NCBI GenBank assembly: GCA_949358305.1 | Contig: OX442314.1 | Location: 30,799,118-30,863,117, forward strand | DNA: 64,000 nt | Origin: Strigamia acuminata | Lineage: Eukaryota > Arthropoda > Chilopoda > Geophilomorpha > Linotaeniidae | Direction of reading: 5' to 3' | Notes under the pieces: generated by a model | What the model was told of the DNA's origin: nothing | The model's database searches: none | Seen by the model: the letters and a program-made list of their open reading frames with translations, nothing else | Made by a program: the position numbers and the translations under genes | Shown here: positions 20,052 to 31,890 of the stretch, piece after piece | Layout of the letters: each line of letters begins with the position of its first letter | How positions within the stretch are numbered: the stretch's first letter is position 1

Positions 20052-20332
20052 CTTGTAACAGCAAGTTGAAATGAATTCAGATGATAGTGTAAATGTAGAT
20101 AAGCGTAGAGCGTATCCTGTATAATTAATTTATATTGCTTTCCAAACAATAACTACATCCCATAAACCCCACATTAATTAAAACAATCAATAAAATTAAT
20201 AGAATCCGGCTCCATTACATTAATTAATATAGAATAACACTCTTCATATCTCAACTTTAACTTGATGCAGACTCATGTTTCGCTTCTGCAAATTCAACGT
20301 ATTCTTGCCTCCCTTAGCAGGTCCTTACATTT
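20052..20332. other. 5' flank of 8-cysteine copy 1
   Basis: Shared with the flanks of the other copies to about 20268, then a 25-nt fragment of the B-box gene (GACTCATGTTTCGCTTCTGC), then the MULE remnant. Confidence 0.6.
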
Positions 20333-20707
20333 CTACAGGGGGTTAGGAACCTGTAACGATGCCTTCGACCACGGCTTCTGTGTCTCCCTGTTCTGACGCA
20401 GTGCCACAAGCATGCTTAAGATTCCAACGTGATTAGCACCCACAAGGGTGTTAAATCTGTCACGCCATGACTCCACGAGATTGCTCGTTCTCGGCTCACC
20501 CTCATGATACAATTGGTAGCAACTCCAGAGCTCCGGTGGGAAAAGTGGCGTGGCACATGTAAACAGGTTTTGACGACCTAACATCAAAAAAATAAAGTTG
20601 AAAAATCGTTTAAGAATGTGCGGGAGCTCACATTGTGCGACCGCCATGTTTAATATCGGTAAAACATACGACAAGACACTGTTTGAGGCTAATTGCCTCC
20701 AAATCAT
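20333..20707 (-). pseudogene. MULE-type transposase C-terminal fragment
   Basis: 124 residues. The stretch FPPELWSCYQLYHEGEPRTS followed by N-L-V-E-S-W-R-D-R-F-N-T-L-V-G-A-N-H resembles the region of Mutator-like (MULE/FLYWCH-associated) transposases after the catalytic domain. No catalytic core is present, so this is a fragment. A shorter, internally deleted copy sits at about 44122-44195 beside 8-cysteine copy 3. Confidence 0.6.
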
Positions 20708-21461
20708 GGCAATGGTTTTAAAGAGAACAAATCAATGTTTATTATGCATTGATTTGTACTTTACAAATCAATAAAACAAATCAACTATCGTGTCGTAAGC
20801 AGATGACAACGTAAAATGACAACACATGCGTGTTTACAAATAAATGCAACTGTAAATCGGTTATAACATCAGGGTACGTGTTCAAACAGAATTACAACAC
20901 GTTAGAACAGTTTAATAAGTTACACACGCATCTACTATGTTTACCCGGAAACACATGGGAAAAGATTAAATGATCGATCGTTCCACAATAACATGTTTCA
21001 TTGCGTCTGACCTTGCCAAGAACATAATTGTTCTCCCACCACTGCAAAAGACCAGCTGCACTTGGGCTGAACAGTGGCTTCAACTGTCATTACTATCATT
21101 ACTATCATTACTCAGTGTTCAATTGATTGTGTATTCTCGTTTTATTACATTCTTCATTTATTACAAGTCGATTGACTACAATGTTAAAATTGCTCATCTT
21201 CCGCCTCACAATTGAGGGGATGTTGGAGTGTCTGTACTCCATTCTTTAATTGTCATTTCCTGTTGATTTGTGACGCTACCTTTGCGCAGCGCCACCTGTG
21301 TTAACTTTTGACTTAATAAATTCACTTATGCAAATATGTCCGCCTAGTACGTATCGTCCATGTTTCAACAAACACCAATCTTCACTATTACGAATAAGAA
21401 CACAACACTTTGAAAAAATACTTTAAAAAAAAGATTATAAAGTTTATTTGTAGATAATCAC
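20708..21461. other. Intergenic DNA with a possible solo LTR
   Basis: A block from TGTTGGAGTGTCTGTACTCC (about 21224) to TTTCAACA (21373) has TG...CA ends and resembles a stretch at about 23305-23440 (TTGGAGTGTTTTACACTCC). No target duplication is clear. CATTACTAT is repeated three times at 21090-21113. No gene seen. Confidence 0.35.
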
Positions 21462-22785
21462 CTAGGCAGTTGCCGGATTAAATCCTGTATATTCCGGCGT
21501 GTATCTAACAGCAACTTCTTTCTTAAACCCATTCCAAAGACGCCAATTAACCATAATTTGTTTCGATCTCCATAAAGCTTTAGCTGTATTTACAACTAAC
21601 CCTCTGCGTAAAGCGAAGGCGTTGTTGAGCACATAGAACTTATAACCTGCTTTCACCATTTCGTAGACCTGCAAATAGAATTATTATTCACAGTATTTAA
21701 AAACTCATTTTAAATTAACATTAAGCTTTACAGTAAGCCGTCTGAAATCCTAAAATCCTCAAGATTTAGCAGTCAATAACGTGTACCTGAGAACTACGTG
21801 TGAATCCATATCCGACGAACCTTTCGTCGTGCGGCGGCACCGGGTCCGCGGACACATAAAACGGTTCGTATTTCATCTCGTACTTCATCTCGTACTCGGT
21901 GACCCTATAGACCGCCATCATCTTACGCGCTTCAGGGATCTTCTCCCATCGAGAATAGTTCGTTGCATACTGATCAGACTTCAAAACCACCCTGTGGAGT
22001 GGCTGCGCTTGCTGTTTCTTCACCAGCTCAATCAAATCACTTTTGGTCAATGGCAATTGAGTAAGGTTCTCTTCGATCTCGTACGTGGGCACCACGAACG
22101 CGCAGCGGGCGCACAGGTCGGGTTTGCTCACAAACTGCGCGAGAGAGAGCGCGAGTCCACGTCGAGGGATGATGTGCACATCGATCAGGAAGACGTACGG
22201 CGACTGACAGTTCTTGCGGGCCACGTTGTGCACGTGGTTTTGCGGGTAGAGCATCGTGTCACGCCACTTCAACATCGAGAGCGGGCGCAGTTTGAGGACC
22301 CGCGTTAAACTCTTGCTCGGCTGATTGCAATTTAACCAGAATGGTTTGTGGTACACGCGAAAATTGGGGTCTGGGCGCCGGTCGACGGGATAGACCAAGT
22401 GGAACGACACGTTGTCGTTGACGGCTGGGAAACAGTTTTGTAAGAACGCGATGTAACGAAGAGCTAAGAAGAATTCATAGTCGGGCGCGAAGACGGTCAC
22501 GCTCACCGGGCCCTGCCACTCGGTGGCCACTTCGCCCAGAGTGGACAATCCGTCCAAGGGCGTGTGCGTGGCCAGACACACTGGACTCGTGCTCACTTGG
22601 CCCCATTTTTTGCCCACTATTAGGAAATCGTGTATTTTGTAACGACGGCTGGCGTCCATTCGGCCGACGGTCGAGCGGGAATGAGTCACGTTCGAGTTGT
22701 GGTTCATGTTGCAGATGATCAGTGTACTGATGAATGTAATCACGACGGCGCATGGTAGTGGCCAACGACGAAAGATCCCTGGACA
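21462..22785 (-). CDS. B4GAT1-like: Beta-1,4-glucuronyltransferase 1-like (glycosyltransferase family 49), 5' end missing
   Basis: Exons 22785-21787 and 21668-21462, joined in phase 0 at CTCAG/GTACAC. An acceptor TTCTAG at 22786 shows a further 5' exon I could not place. A membrane anchor near the start (VVITFISTLIIC) indicates a type II Golgi protein. Similarity to the GT49 family includes P-V-S-V-T-V-F-A-P, HLVYP, YPQNHVHNVARKN, DERFVGYGFTR and VLNNAFALRRG. B4GAT1 adds glucuronic acid to prime the alpha-dystroglycan glycan in animals. The expected D-V-D metal-binding motif reads F-L-I-D-V-H, a single-base Asp to His change at the second Asp, so activity is doubtful. About 400 residues, close to the family length. 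Confidence 0.85.
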
Positions 22786-24080
22786 CTAGAAGAGTTGGAA
22801 AATTTTCATAAATATCAATCAAATAAGTCCAAAAGATAAATGTGAGCTTGTGCATGTGAGTTTGTTATTGTGATTAGTATTGCTATTTCTTAATATTTGT
22901 AAATAAATATTTATGTACGATTCTATGTGGTTTCATAATTTTCAATAGACTTTGCTGGTACTGGCGTGATCGCACAAGCTGGCGTTGATCAACGACGATG
23001 CATTGATGGCGGACTTAGCGGTAGCAACGAGTTGTTCGATTGTACCGGATCCGACGTAGACGTACTGATTAAATCGAAACAGAAATTCTCAACGATCCTC
23101 TTCGTGCGACGTCAAAATCAGAAACTTGTAACCGATATTTGTGTGATATATCTAAGGGATCGCAACTGGCTGTGGATGTGAGCAGAAAAAGTAGAGACAT
23201 ATTCGCGATATTAGGGTTAAGCTGGCAATTCGTGCCAATTATCCCCAATAGGTGGAAACTACTATTCCCGTGTAAATTAATTAATCGGGTTTTAATATCT
23301 TGTTATTGGAGTGTTTTACACTCCATTTCTTTCTGTTTGATATTTTGTGACGCACGTTACGTCGTGTTCCTGCGTGCGAAAGCGCATGTTGTGCCACCTA
23401 TGTTTCTTATGCAATTTGCATAATGCAAATAAACATTCATGCACATTTCCCTACAACAACTGCCTCGTGTCTAACTCCAATCCTACTGCAATCCAACTCC
23501 ATCCAAGTGCATCCAGCTTCCATCGGTGCAATCAAGTTCTACAGACACTCCAGTTATCAGCTGCCTCTATGCACTGATTACTTACCCGCAGCGCAATGCA
23601 TTTGGTGCAACTTCTCGCACTCCTTGTGCGCTTGTTGCGGTCCCCCGCAGCCAGTTGGAGCTGCTGGCCCTGGAAGTGATCAATGGGCCCCGGAAGGTCA
23701 GAAGTGGCGTGAGCTCTGTAGAGATCCATATTTGAATATTATTCATCCATTTGTTTCGAAAATGTTGGCATTTAGGGAAGGAATACAATAACAATATCTT
23801 TAATTAAAATAAATACAAGTACGTGAACTGTAATTACAAAATAAAAGTGGAAACCCAAAATTTTACAAATTATTATTACAGGAAATTCGAAATTATCACG
23901 ACAAACTGATATTATTTCGTTCTTCTGGAGTGGCAGATGAGGTAGTGGTGGTGTACCGCTTATGAGAGTACTTTGAAACAATACTGGAAAAAAAATTATA
24001 AAGTTTACTAGTAGTTATTGATTATCAGCTCGGTCGTAACATTTGAGAACATTAAATTGTAACTGCTTATCCGCCTAAGA
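22786..24080. other. Unassigned region upstream of B4GAT1-like gene
   Basis: Should contain the missing first exon of the gene at 21462-22785, but no candidate is convincing. A GC-rich island at 23592-23700 has plausible splice signals on both strands (- strand donor CGG/GTAAGT near 23590), yet no frame resembles a known protein. The + frame at 22966-23181 is not supported. Confidence 0.35.
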
Positions 24081-24243
24081 ATGACCAGCATCACTGACAC
24101 ACTGCCCAATAGCCCCGAGGACTGACCTCGTGAAGAAAAGGAAGAAGCTGAATGGTTTATTGAGTGGACAGAAGAGAGCGAAGAGCTCAGTATTGTGATG
24201 TTGGATTCGCCACAGTCTTCACGAGCGACCCAAATGGGCCGAG
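24081..24243 (+). pseudogene. Possible broken coding exon with consensus donor
   Basis: From ATG at 24081 the frame reads M-T-S-I-T-D-T-L-P-N-S-P-E-D, stop TGA, then an acidic stretch (EEKEEAEWFIEWTEESEEL) up to CCGAG/GTAAGT. Continuous codon character on both sides of the TGA plus a good donor suggest a decayed exon. Family unknown. Confidence 0.3.
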
Positions 24244-24441
24244 GTAAGTACGACAGAATAGTAAAGCATACCAGCCGCGTAACCCATGCGGATTACAAGT
24301 ACCTCTCTGTGCGTGACGGGTCGGTTGCTGTGTGGCGTGCCCAAAAGACAGAATTGTATTTCTTTTAATTGTGTTTTTCAGGGAAAATATTCCAGGAGCA
24401 ATCTGGATAGACCGTTAATCTTTTCACCTTGCATTGGCAGT

Positions 24442-24633
24442 TCAAGTGGCCTCTTTCGTGCCGAAGTATCTCACAGCAACTTCTTCCTTAAACCGATTCA
24501 AACGAAACCGATTATTCATATTTTGTTTCAATCTCCATGTAGGTTTAGTTGAATTTATAAGTAAGCCTCTGTGCAAAGCGAAGGCGTTGTTGAGCACTAA
24601 AAACTTATAACCTGCTTCCACCATTTCGTAGAC
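24442..24633 (-). pseudogene. Duplicated last exon of the B4GAT1-like gene
   Basis: V-Y-E-M-V-E-A-G-Y-K-F and VLNNAFALHRGL match the final exon at 21462-21668, including the same acceptor CTGCAAATAG and about 45 bp of the intron. The catalytic exon is not present upstream (25 kb side), so this is an orphan exon. Still open to a stop, and diverged at the C-terminus. Confidence 0.75.
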
Positions 24634-24639
24634 CTGCAA

Positions 24640-25138
24640 ATAGAATTATTAGTCATATTCATAATACTTAAAAACTCATTTTAAATTAATGTTTTTTAAA
24701 TTTCCGCCCTTGTCTGCGCTTTCCCTTGTGGCTCATTAGGGTTTCTCCATGTCGGGACTTTTGCTAAAACCAGTATTTCGATATTCAATATTAAGAAAAC
24801 CGGTAAACCGGTATTTTCCGGTAATAAAGTAAAATAAAACAGCTGCAATGTTAAGTATTTTTATTTTAATTGTAATGTTTTAATGGTAATTTTTGTTTAT
24901 TTCTATTAAATATAATTTTGAATGGGTTGTAGGAGCTTGATAAATGTTAAACTTGAAGTAAATAAAAGTTATTCAAAGTTTACCAATTAATTTCCAAAGT
25001 TCTCTGGATACAAATGATGTTTCTTGAAGTCAAGTTGAATGTTGAAAATGGCGTTGGAGTTTCAAGGAAGCACGACCACACAGTTTAAGGTATAAAAGTA
25101 CACTAACTTTATTCAATTCAAAAAGGTAACAAGTGATG
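24640..25138. other. AT-rich flank, no gene seen
   Basis: Holds the short duplicated intron piece, an AACCGGTAAACCGGTATTTTCCGG stretch, and the left flank of copia B. Confidence 0.4.
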
Positions 25139-25143
25139 CAAAT

Positions 25144-25339
25144 TGTTGGTTTAGAATAAATACTCAATCATTGGAAATATCAACAAGATGAATATGTCGG
25201 CATTTTATTCCAACTCGAACAACACTCTCATTACAATAACTACATCGGTTGCACTCCATTCTTGTGCAATCTCGTACGTCAACAATACATCAATTAATAC
25301 ACTTAGACTATAACACTTTGTGATAAAAACATATCTACA
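25144..25339 (-). repeat. 3' LTR of copia B
   Basis: Matches 35428-35623. A polypurine tract GAAGGGGAT lies next to it on the - strand. Confidence 0.93.
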
Positions 25340-25429
25340 AATCCCCTTCTTTTTACACAAAGTAAACAGCATTTAACAGACAACAAAAATAACCCAAAAA
25401 ATCGAATTTAATTAAATTCTTTCTTCTCT

Positions 25430-26246
25430 TCAATATAAACCCATTCCCTGCACACATTTGAGTAAAATCGGTCCGCTGAGCGGTTTGGTCAGCGCGTCCG
25501 CTATCATCTCCGTCCCGGGGATGTGCTCAACCCGTATATGGTCCGTCTCCACTCTCGCCTTAATGAAGTGGTATTTGCGATTCAAATACTTGCTTCTCAC
25601 GCGTTGGATTCCGTCTTGTAACATCTGTACCGCCGCTTGGTTGTCGTTGTAGAGTTTGACATCTTTGTTAAATGTTGCGCCCAAGTCCTTCAAAACGGAT
25701 TTCGTCCACGTTAAATCTCGTATCGCATCCGAAATGCCATCGAGTTCGCTCTCGCATGATGATTCGGCCACGTCGCCCTGTTTTCGACACTTCCAATTGA
25801 TTAGCGAATCTCCATCTTTGACCACGTATCCCGTAAATGTCCGTGCGTCTGCCGTCGAATCCCAGCTAGAATCGGCGTGCGCGTATAGGCATGATTTTTC
25901 TTTCCCGTAATGCAACTTGTAGTTCTGCGTCCCACGGATGTAACGCAGTAAACGTTTGGCCGCAGCAAGGTGGATATCCTTCGGATCCTTATTAAATCTC
26001 GAGAGAGAACTGACTGGATAACTCAGATCAGGTCGTGTGCTTGTTGCCAAATACATCACGCTGCCTATTATTTCTTGATACAAAGTCGCATCCACCGGCG
26101 GGCTATCTGCAAACTCTTCCAGTTTCAGTCCCAGTTCGCACGGTGTGGCGTTTGCATTACATTTGTCCAAACCAAAACGTCGTAGCACCTTTTCGGCGTA
26201 TTTGCGTTGAAAAAGTCTGATTTCGTTTTTGTCTCGTTCGATTTCT
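25430..26246 (-). pseudogene. Copia B reverse transcriptase C-terminus and RNase H
   Basis: Begins within the RT at a segment reading L-F-Q-R-K-Y-A-E-K-V-L-R-R, then GSVMYLATSTRPDLSY, DSSWDSTADARTFTG, SSCESELDGIS (RNase H) and the tail TEMIADALTKPLSG. It is the continuation of 31891-32966, separated by the nested insertion. The frame is intact on this side. Confidence 0.9.
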
Positions 26247-28168
26247 TATGACGGTTTACAATGGCTATAAATGCCTATTTTCTATCAAGAAAGCGCTGTT
26301 GCGCCAATATGATGGTATTTTTACAATATTCTGTGTAAAACTGATAAATGTCTAGAATAAAGTCATTTATGATGTTTCAAATACAAAGATGTTCGTTTAT
26401 TAAGAATAAACACTAATTTCCACATGATACTAAAGTATCACGGCATAATTACGAAGATTCGTCTGCTAAAACCCGCATTTGTCAATGCTCCATATTGCCA
26501 CTAGATGGCGCGATCGCAATTAGCGATAAATTCGAATACGAACTTGAAAACCTCATGATTAAATATAAACGTATATTTAATCAAGTGAATAAATTGTGTT
26601 AAATATTAATATAAATATATATTAAATATCTGACATTGTTAAATACAATGTAACTTCCATTTCTGCGGGACAGAATGTTTAGCGATCAATCGGTCAACCG
26701 ATCAATCTGATTGGTGGAACCCATTTCCGGTCCTGGGTATCCAGTTCCGGTTGTAACAAGGATTAGCATAATTTGCATAAATGCTCCTCCGTATCCACTT
26801 CCGGTGATACGGGATTGGAGGGATTCGTGGAACCCATGTTCCAATTGGATGACTGGATTAATCCTTAAATCCAGTCAGGTTATATAAACCCAAACAATCG
26901 GCCATTCCGCAGCTCTGTTTGATTATTTTCTGTTTGGTATTGTTACTTAAGAAATATGATTCGTTGTTCACGTAAAAAAACCTTTTGGTTCTTTGTTGAT
27001 TTATTCACAAAGAACCGTTGCATGATTCTACAGAATCATGCCACCGCCGGCAATTGAAGTCGAAGTGCTGGGATTATTATGTTGCATAAATGTTACAGTC
27101 TACGGTTGCGACGCCGAAGGAGAACCCGCCGTTGTGCAATTCAGTATCCTCCGGACAGGACCAAGTTGTCTTTTTCGGTATGAACGTATTCCGTTACCAC
27201 GAGTAGCATCGGTATTGTTGAGAATTGGTTCCTTCACCTGATGGTGCCAAAGCAGTCTGTTTTACAGTAACCACGAGTAGCACCAAGTGTTTGGCAAGCT
27301 GATTCTCATGGTATTCGATGCCAAAGTAGTCGGTCTATTATTAGTACCGCGAGAGATAAAACTGCTGTGCGGAGCCGCGAGCTATCGACCCCTGTGTACG
27401 TGGTGCCGTCAATCGCTAGACGAACGACCGTGCTGCGACGCCGGGGACGCTTGATACCGTTCTGCATGGCAAGGCGTATAAATCTTTCGACGGCAATTGT
27501 GTGTTGCGACGGGAAGCCTAATCTTCATTTTATTTATAACAGCTAAATATTAACTTGGCGACAAGTTGATTAACCAAGTCAGAAGACTTAACTACGATCA
27601 CGATTACATCAAGACGCAAATGTAACCGATAAGTTGACGACAACTTATCCACAAAATATCTGAATAAGAATTCACAACGATATGAATTAAGTATAATTCA
27701 TAAGCGGAATATTGATAAGTAAATGAATACATTTACTTACACCAATATCCTCCCAAAGTTGTGGCGGTGCAGACAAAGTCAACCGCAATGCTCAGATCAT
27801 TCGATTTATCGACGTGCGATAATTTACACAGCGAACCAAGGAAACCAGCGAAGCCATATCGGGCTCCAGGACACAGCCATCCGGCTTAGATGACATCTGT
27901 AAACCAGGTCGAGCGATGGGGAAACCGCTCCCTTATCCCAGACACGTAATGATATTATTTTAGGACCAATTGGCCTATGCTTTGTATAGTTTAATAGTCA
28001 GTTAACTTGCCAAATGTTGGCATTAGTCTTATGTATAATTTAGCTCACTGCATATTGTTTGCCAACAATAAATTGTCTTGTATTTATCTCGTATTGTATT
28101 CACTGTTATTTATCGCGATCTCTTCCCGGTACCATTGTTAAATGGGAGTTGTGGTCGTCACCGTCACA
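26247..28168 (+). repeat. Long LTR (about 1.9 kb) of the gypsy-like element
   Basis: Right end GTGGTCGTCACCGTCACA matches the end of a second LTR fragment at 43015, and internal words (CCGTTGCATGATTCTACAG, TTGATACCGTTCTGCATGGC) match 41070-42285. GTTATATAAACCC near 26878 is a candidate TATA box and AATAAA near 28069 a polyadenylation signal. The short frame at 27038-27241 is part of the LTR. Confidence 0.75.
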
Positions 28169-28170
28169 CG

Positions 28171-28188
28171 TGGAGGTCCCACCGAGAT
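28171..28188 (+). promoter_or_regulatory. Primer-binding site, tRNA-Gln type
   Basis: TGGAGGTCCCACCGAGAT starts two bases after the LTR. It is complementary to the 3' end of tRNA-Gln(UUG), ...AUCUCGGUGGGACCU-CCA, a tRNA conserved across animals. Three more copies lie at 28406, 28641 and 28876. Confidence 0.8.
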
Positions 28189-28905
28189 TAGGTTGCAATT
28201 AAATTCGATTGAATTGCAACAGTGAATATTGGAGATAAATATTTAACTAAAAGATTTAAGTTAAAAATAGACAGATTAAATTTTCAGTTTATATTTCCAT
28301 GTGAAGAAGTTAAACTGATGAAATAGAAATACGTAGTAGATTTTCCTTCATTATTTTCGTTTGAAGATTTTAGGGATTTCAAAGACTACCACCTAATCTC
28401 ACACGTGGAGGTCCCACCGAGATTAGGTTGCAATTAAATTCGATTGAATTGCAACAGTGAATATTGGAGATAAATATTTAACTAAAAGATTTAAGTTAAA
28501 AATAGACAGATTAAATTTTCAGTTTATATTTCCATGTGAAGAAGTTAAACTGATGAAATAGAAATACGTAGTAGATTTTCCTTCATTATTTTCGTTTGAA
28601 GATTTTAGGGATTTCAAAGACTACCACCTAATCTCACACGTGGAGGTCCCACCGAGATTAGGTTGCAATTAAATTCGATTGAATTGCAACAGTGAATATT
28701 GGAGATAAATATTTAACTAAAAGATTTAAGTTAAAAATAGACAGATTAAATTTTCAGTTTATATTTCCATGTGAAGAAGTTAAACTGATGAAATAGAAAT
28801 ACGTAGTAGATTTTCCTTCATTATTTTCGTTTGAAGATTTTAGGGATTTCAAAGACTACCACCTAATCTCACACGTGGAGGTCCCACCGAGATTAGGTTG
28901 CAATT
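28171..28905. repeat. 235-bp tandem repeat, three full copies plus start of a fourth
   Basis: Units start at 28171, 28406, 28641 and 28876 and look identical until the fourth decays near 28905. Every unit starts with the tRNA-Gln primer site and ends ACCACCTAATCTCACACG. The ACCTAATCTC at the end of each unit is complementary to GAGATTAGGT at the start of the next, so copies 2-4 of the primer site sit in the loop of a 10-bp stem. Confidence 0.95.
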
Positions 28906-31690
28906 AAATTCGATAGAATTGTAAAAGTGAATTTTGAGATAAATATTTAACTAAAAGATTTAGTTAAAAAACAGACAAGTTTCAAACCATGTTTATTTTC
29001 TTGAGAAACACCAAAACAGTCCTTTAACTAGGAATTTCGGAAGTTATAGACCTATCACACGATCACTGAAATAGGTTGCAAATTAATTCGATCGAATTGC
29101 AAAAGCGAATCTTGAATCCGATATTAACTAAAAAATTTTAGTTAAAACAGACAAATAGATTTTCAGTTTATATTTTCATGTGAAAAGTTAAACTGACGAA
29201 ATGGAAACGTTTAGTGAACTCTCTTTACTATTTTCGTTTGACAATTTAAGGAATACGAAGTATTTTAAATAAGAAATCAAAAAAGTTTCGAGTGAAATAA
29301 GAATACAGATATTTTTTTTCGAAGTTTGTTTTATTTCGAAAAGCTAAAAACATACAAGTTTAGAAGGCGGACTTCTTACGAATTTATCTTTCCACCTGAA
29401 AAGTTAAAACGAAGAAAACACCGCAACTATTTGGAAATATTTACAAGAAATTAAGTTTCTTGTAACTGTACGTCGACACCGATAGCCAGCGACCACGCGC
29501 CATAGCAATACGCGTCGATCTCCGTATCAAACGCAGCAGGGAAGCTACTCAAACCTTCAACGCAAGGTGCGAACGAATGCTTGGAAATTATGGCGGACAA
29601 CAGATAAAAGACAGCGGAGAAATGTTACAGAAGGTTCGTAGAGATTTATTTAAGTGTCGCGAACTAATTTTTCCACTGCCATCGGTACCAAAGATAATTT
29701 AGTTGTTGGAGAAAAACAACACACTCCATTTCGCAGAAAAGATTTGCAAATCGAAATGAATATTACCTTTATTTGAAGGAATTAACTATTTTCACAAAAA
29801 GTACATTTTTTCCTTCGGGACAATGGAAATTAAGAAAATATAAAATGGCGGCGAATGAAGTTGCCGACCACGTAGAATAGTATTTTTTACATTGAAAGTT
29901 ACGAATCACGAAAAACGCTTTCCCTCGGAAAAGTAAAAGGATTTCATTCAATCTTTCCTTTCGGAAATTTAACAGTGTTTTAAGTTTCCAACGATATTTG
30001 GGTCTCCCAAATTTTGAGAATTTCTAAATGAAATTTAGCTGTTTGAAAAACAACGAATATTTTTAGTAATCTAATCGGACATTTTCCCACATGATTTCTT
30101 AAAACCGGAATAACAAATCCATTTGTGGCTATGAACTTTGCCACATGAAATATTTACGGAGCGAATATTTTTTGATTGGATTGAAGCTTTAAAAATCAGA
30201 TAGCTGATTTAAACGAAGAAAATAAGTTTCAAAGTAATTATTTTTCTTTCGGAAAAATCAAATAAATCACCGCTGATGAAAAGTTGTATTTTTCCATTCG
30301 AAAAAACTAAGAATTGCACAAGATTTATCTTCTATTTTGAACATAGATTTTATTCGGAAAAGGAAAGATTCTAGATACATTATTTTTCTCTAAAAATTAA
30401 GAATTTAGTCAATTTTCCTAAAGGTTAATGGAATGTCATCATATATTTCGTTCGTAATTTACGTGTTAAAGTTTAATCAGAAAAACGATTGAATATGTTT
30501 TATTTGCGATAAGTAAAAGAAAGGTTCTTTAAAAATGGAATTTCGATGCAAATCCCACAGTAAAGGGAATGTTATGTGTGAGCAATTAACGAAAAGTTGG
30601 AATAACTTCATTTTATTTCATTCAAAAGTAGTTGTGAAAAATCAATTTCAAATATTTTTCAAAGAAAAATTATTTTTATCGGAAAAAAGTAATTTACATG
30701 TCCTCGCGCGGACCGAGTAGTAAACTGCTTAATTGTGACATCGATACTGTTATTGTGTCACGTGTTATACGGAATTCCAAACCAGTGAATTACGAATTTT
30801 GGCGCGATAGGAATAGAAGTTTGACAGTGAAAGTTCTCCAGATTTGTCTTTTCATTTGAAAAGTTCAAATTGAGGAAATGCTGCAGCAGATGAAGGTATT
30901 TACGACAATTGAGATTTAAATATTCTTTCATTCAAAAGATAAAAGATCTCTGCAAAAACATCTCGTTATTAGAGATAAGGGGGACGAAAATTATTAAAAC
31001 GAATAATCAAAGACACGTCCTTCGTAAATATCGCAAAGGAATAACTAATTGTGAAAACAATTGTCCGCTCAGGAAAAGTGGAATTTAGCTAGATATTTTC
31101 TTTCGAAAAATCAAAGCAATTGTCATCAAAAAAGAAAGATTTGATGAATAATTTTTACCCAAAAGTCTAAAGGATTGTCGAATAGTTTTCTCCCGAAAAA
31201 CAAGTACACATTTGTACCAATAACTTTATCGTTTAAAGTAAAATTTCGAATATTTTCTTTTGGAAGATTAGAGAATTAGATAATTTTTCTCGCAAAACAA
31301 ATTTAAAGAATTTTAACGAATTTTTATTTGTTAAAAAAATTTGTTAAAAAAGGGGGAGATGGATGGTGAAAATTTATTTTTTCACACTCGAAAAATGGAA
31401 TTTAAACCCGAAAAAGTAAAGACTTGGTCAAATTATTCTTCCTATTGGAAATGAATACACAATGTTGGGAATCGAAAATAGATTTCAAATTACAAAGGAA
31501 TGATTATTTGAACGATAATTGAATAAGAATAAGAAAAATTGAGAGTTTGAGAAAACTTTATTAAAGTTGTGGTTGTAACGATATCACACACTAACGGAAT
31601 AATTAAAAGAAAAATATTTTTTGAAGAAAAGTTATTTAATTATTTGGATTGGTAAAAATCCCAAAGTTCAAGAAGATTGAAGTAAGTTTA
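28906..31690. other. AT-rich non-coding interior of the gypsy-like element
   Basis: Many short degenerate words such as TTTTCAGTTTATATTT, AAAAGTTAA and GAAAAA, apparently ancient diverged copies of the 235-bp unit up to about 29250. No open frame above 61 codons; the frame at 30535-30720 is not convincing. Confidence 0.55.
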
Positions 31691-31890
31691 NNNNNNNNNN
31701 NNNNNNNNNNNNNNNNNNNNNNNNNNNNNNNNNNNNNNNNNNNNNNNNNNNNNNNNNNNNNNNNNNNNNNNNNNNNNNNNNNNNNNNNNNNNNNNNNNNN
31801 NNNNNNNNNNNNNNNNNNNNNNNNNNNNNNNNNNNNNNNNNNNNNNNNNNNNNNNNNNNNNNNNNNNNNNNNNNNNNNNNNNNNNNNNNN
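31691..31890. other. Assembly gap (200 N)
   Basis: Round-number run of N, so the true length is unknown. It hides the 3' end of the nested element and its junction with copia B. Confidence 1.

Larger units (their letters stand above)
26247..31690 (+). mobile_element. Gypsy-like LTR element nested in copia B (3' part lost in gap)
   Basis: Begins TATGACGGTT (TGTGACGGTT expected from the sister LTR at 47892), with a long LTR to CCGTCACA at 28168, a tRNA-Gln primer site at 28171, and a 3.5-kb AT-rich interior without long open frames. TCGATTTCT occurs just before the insert (26238-26246) and just after the gap (31891-31899). No gag or pol is visible, so it may be a large non-coding derivative, or its coding part may be lost in the gap. 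Confidence 0.7.

Noticed and set aside
21781-22308. + strand frame of 175 codons opposite the B4GAT1-like gene
   Set aside because: Arg/His-rich shadow of the glycosyltransferase exon.
28171-28905. Centromere-type satellite
   Set aside because: Only three to four units, anchored to an LTR and primer-binding site.
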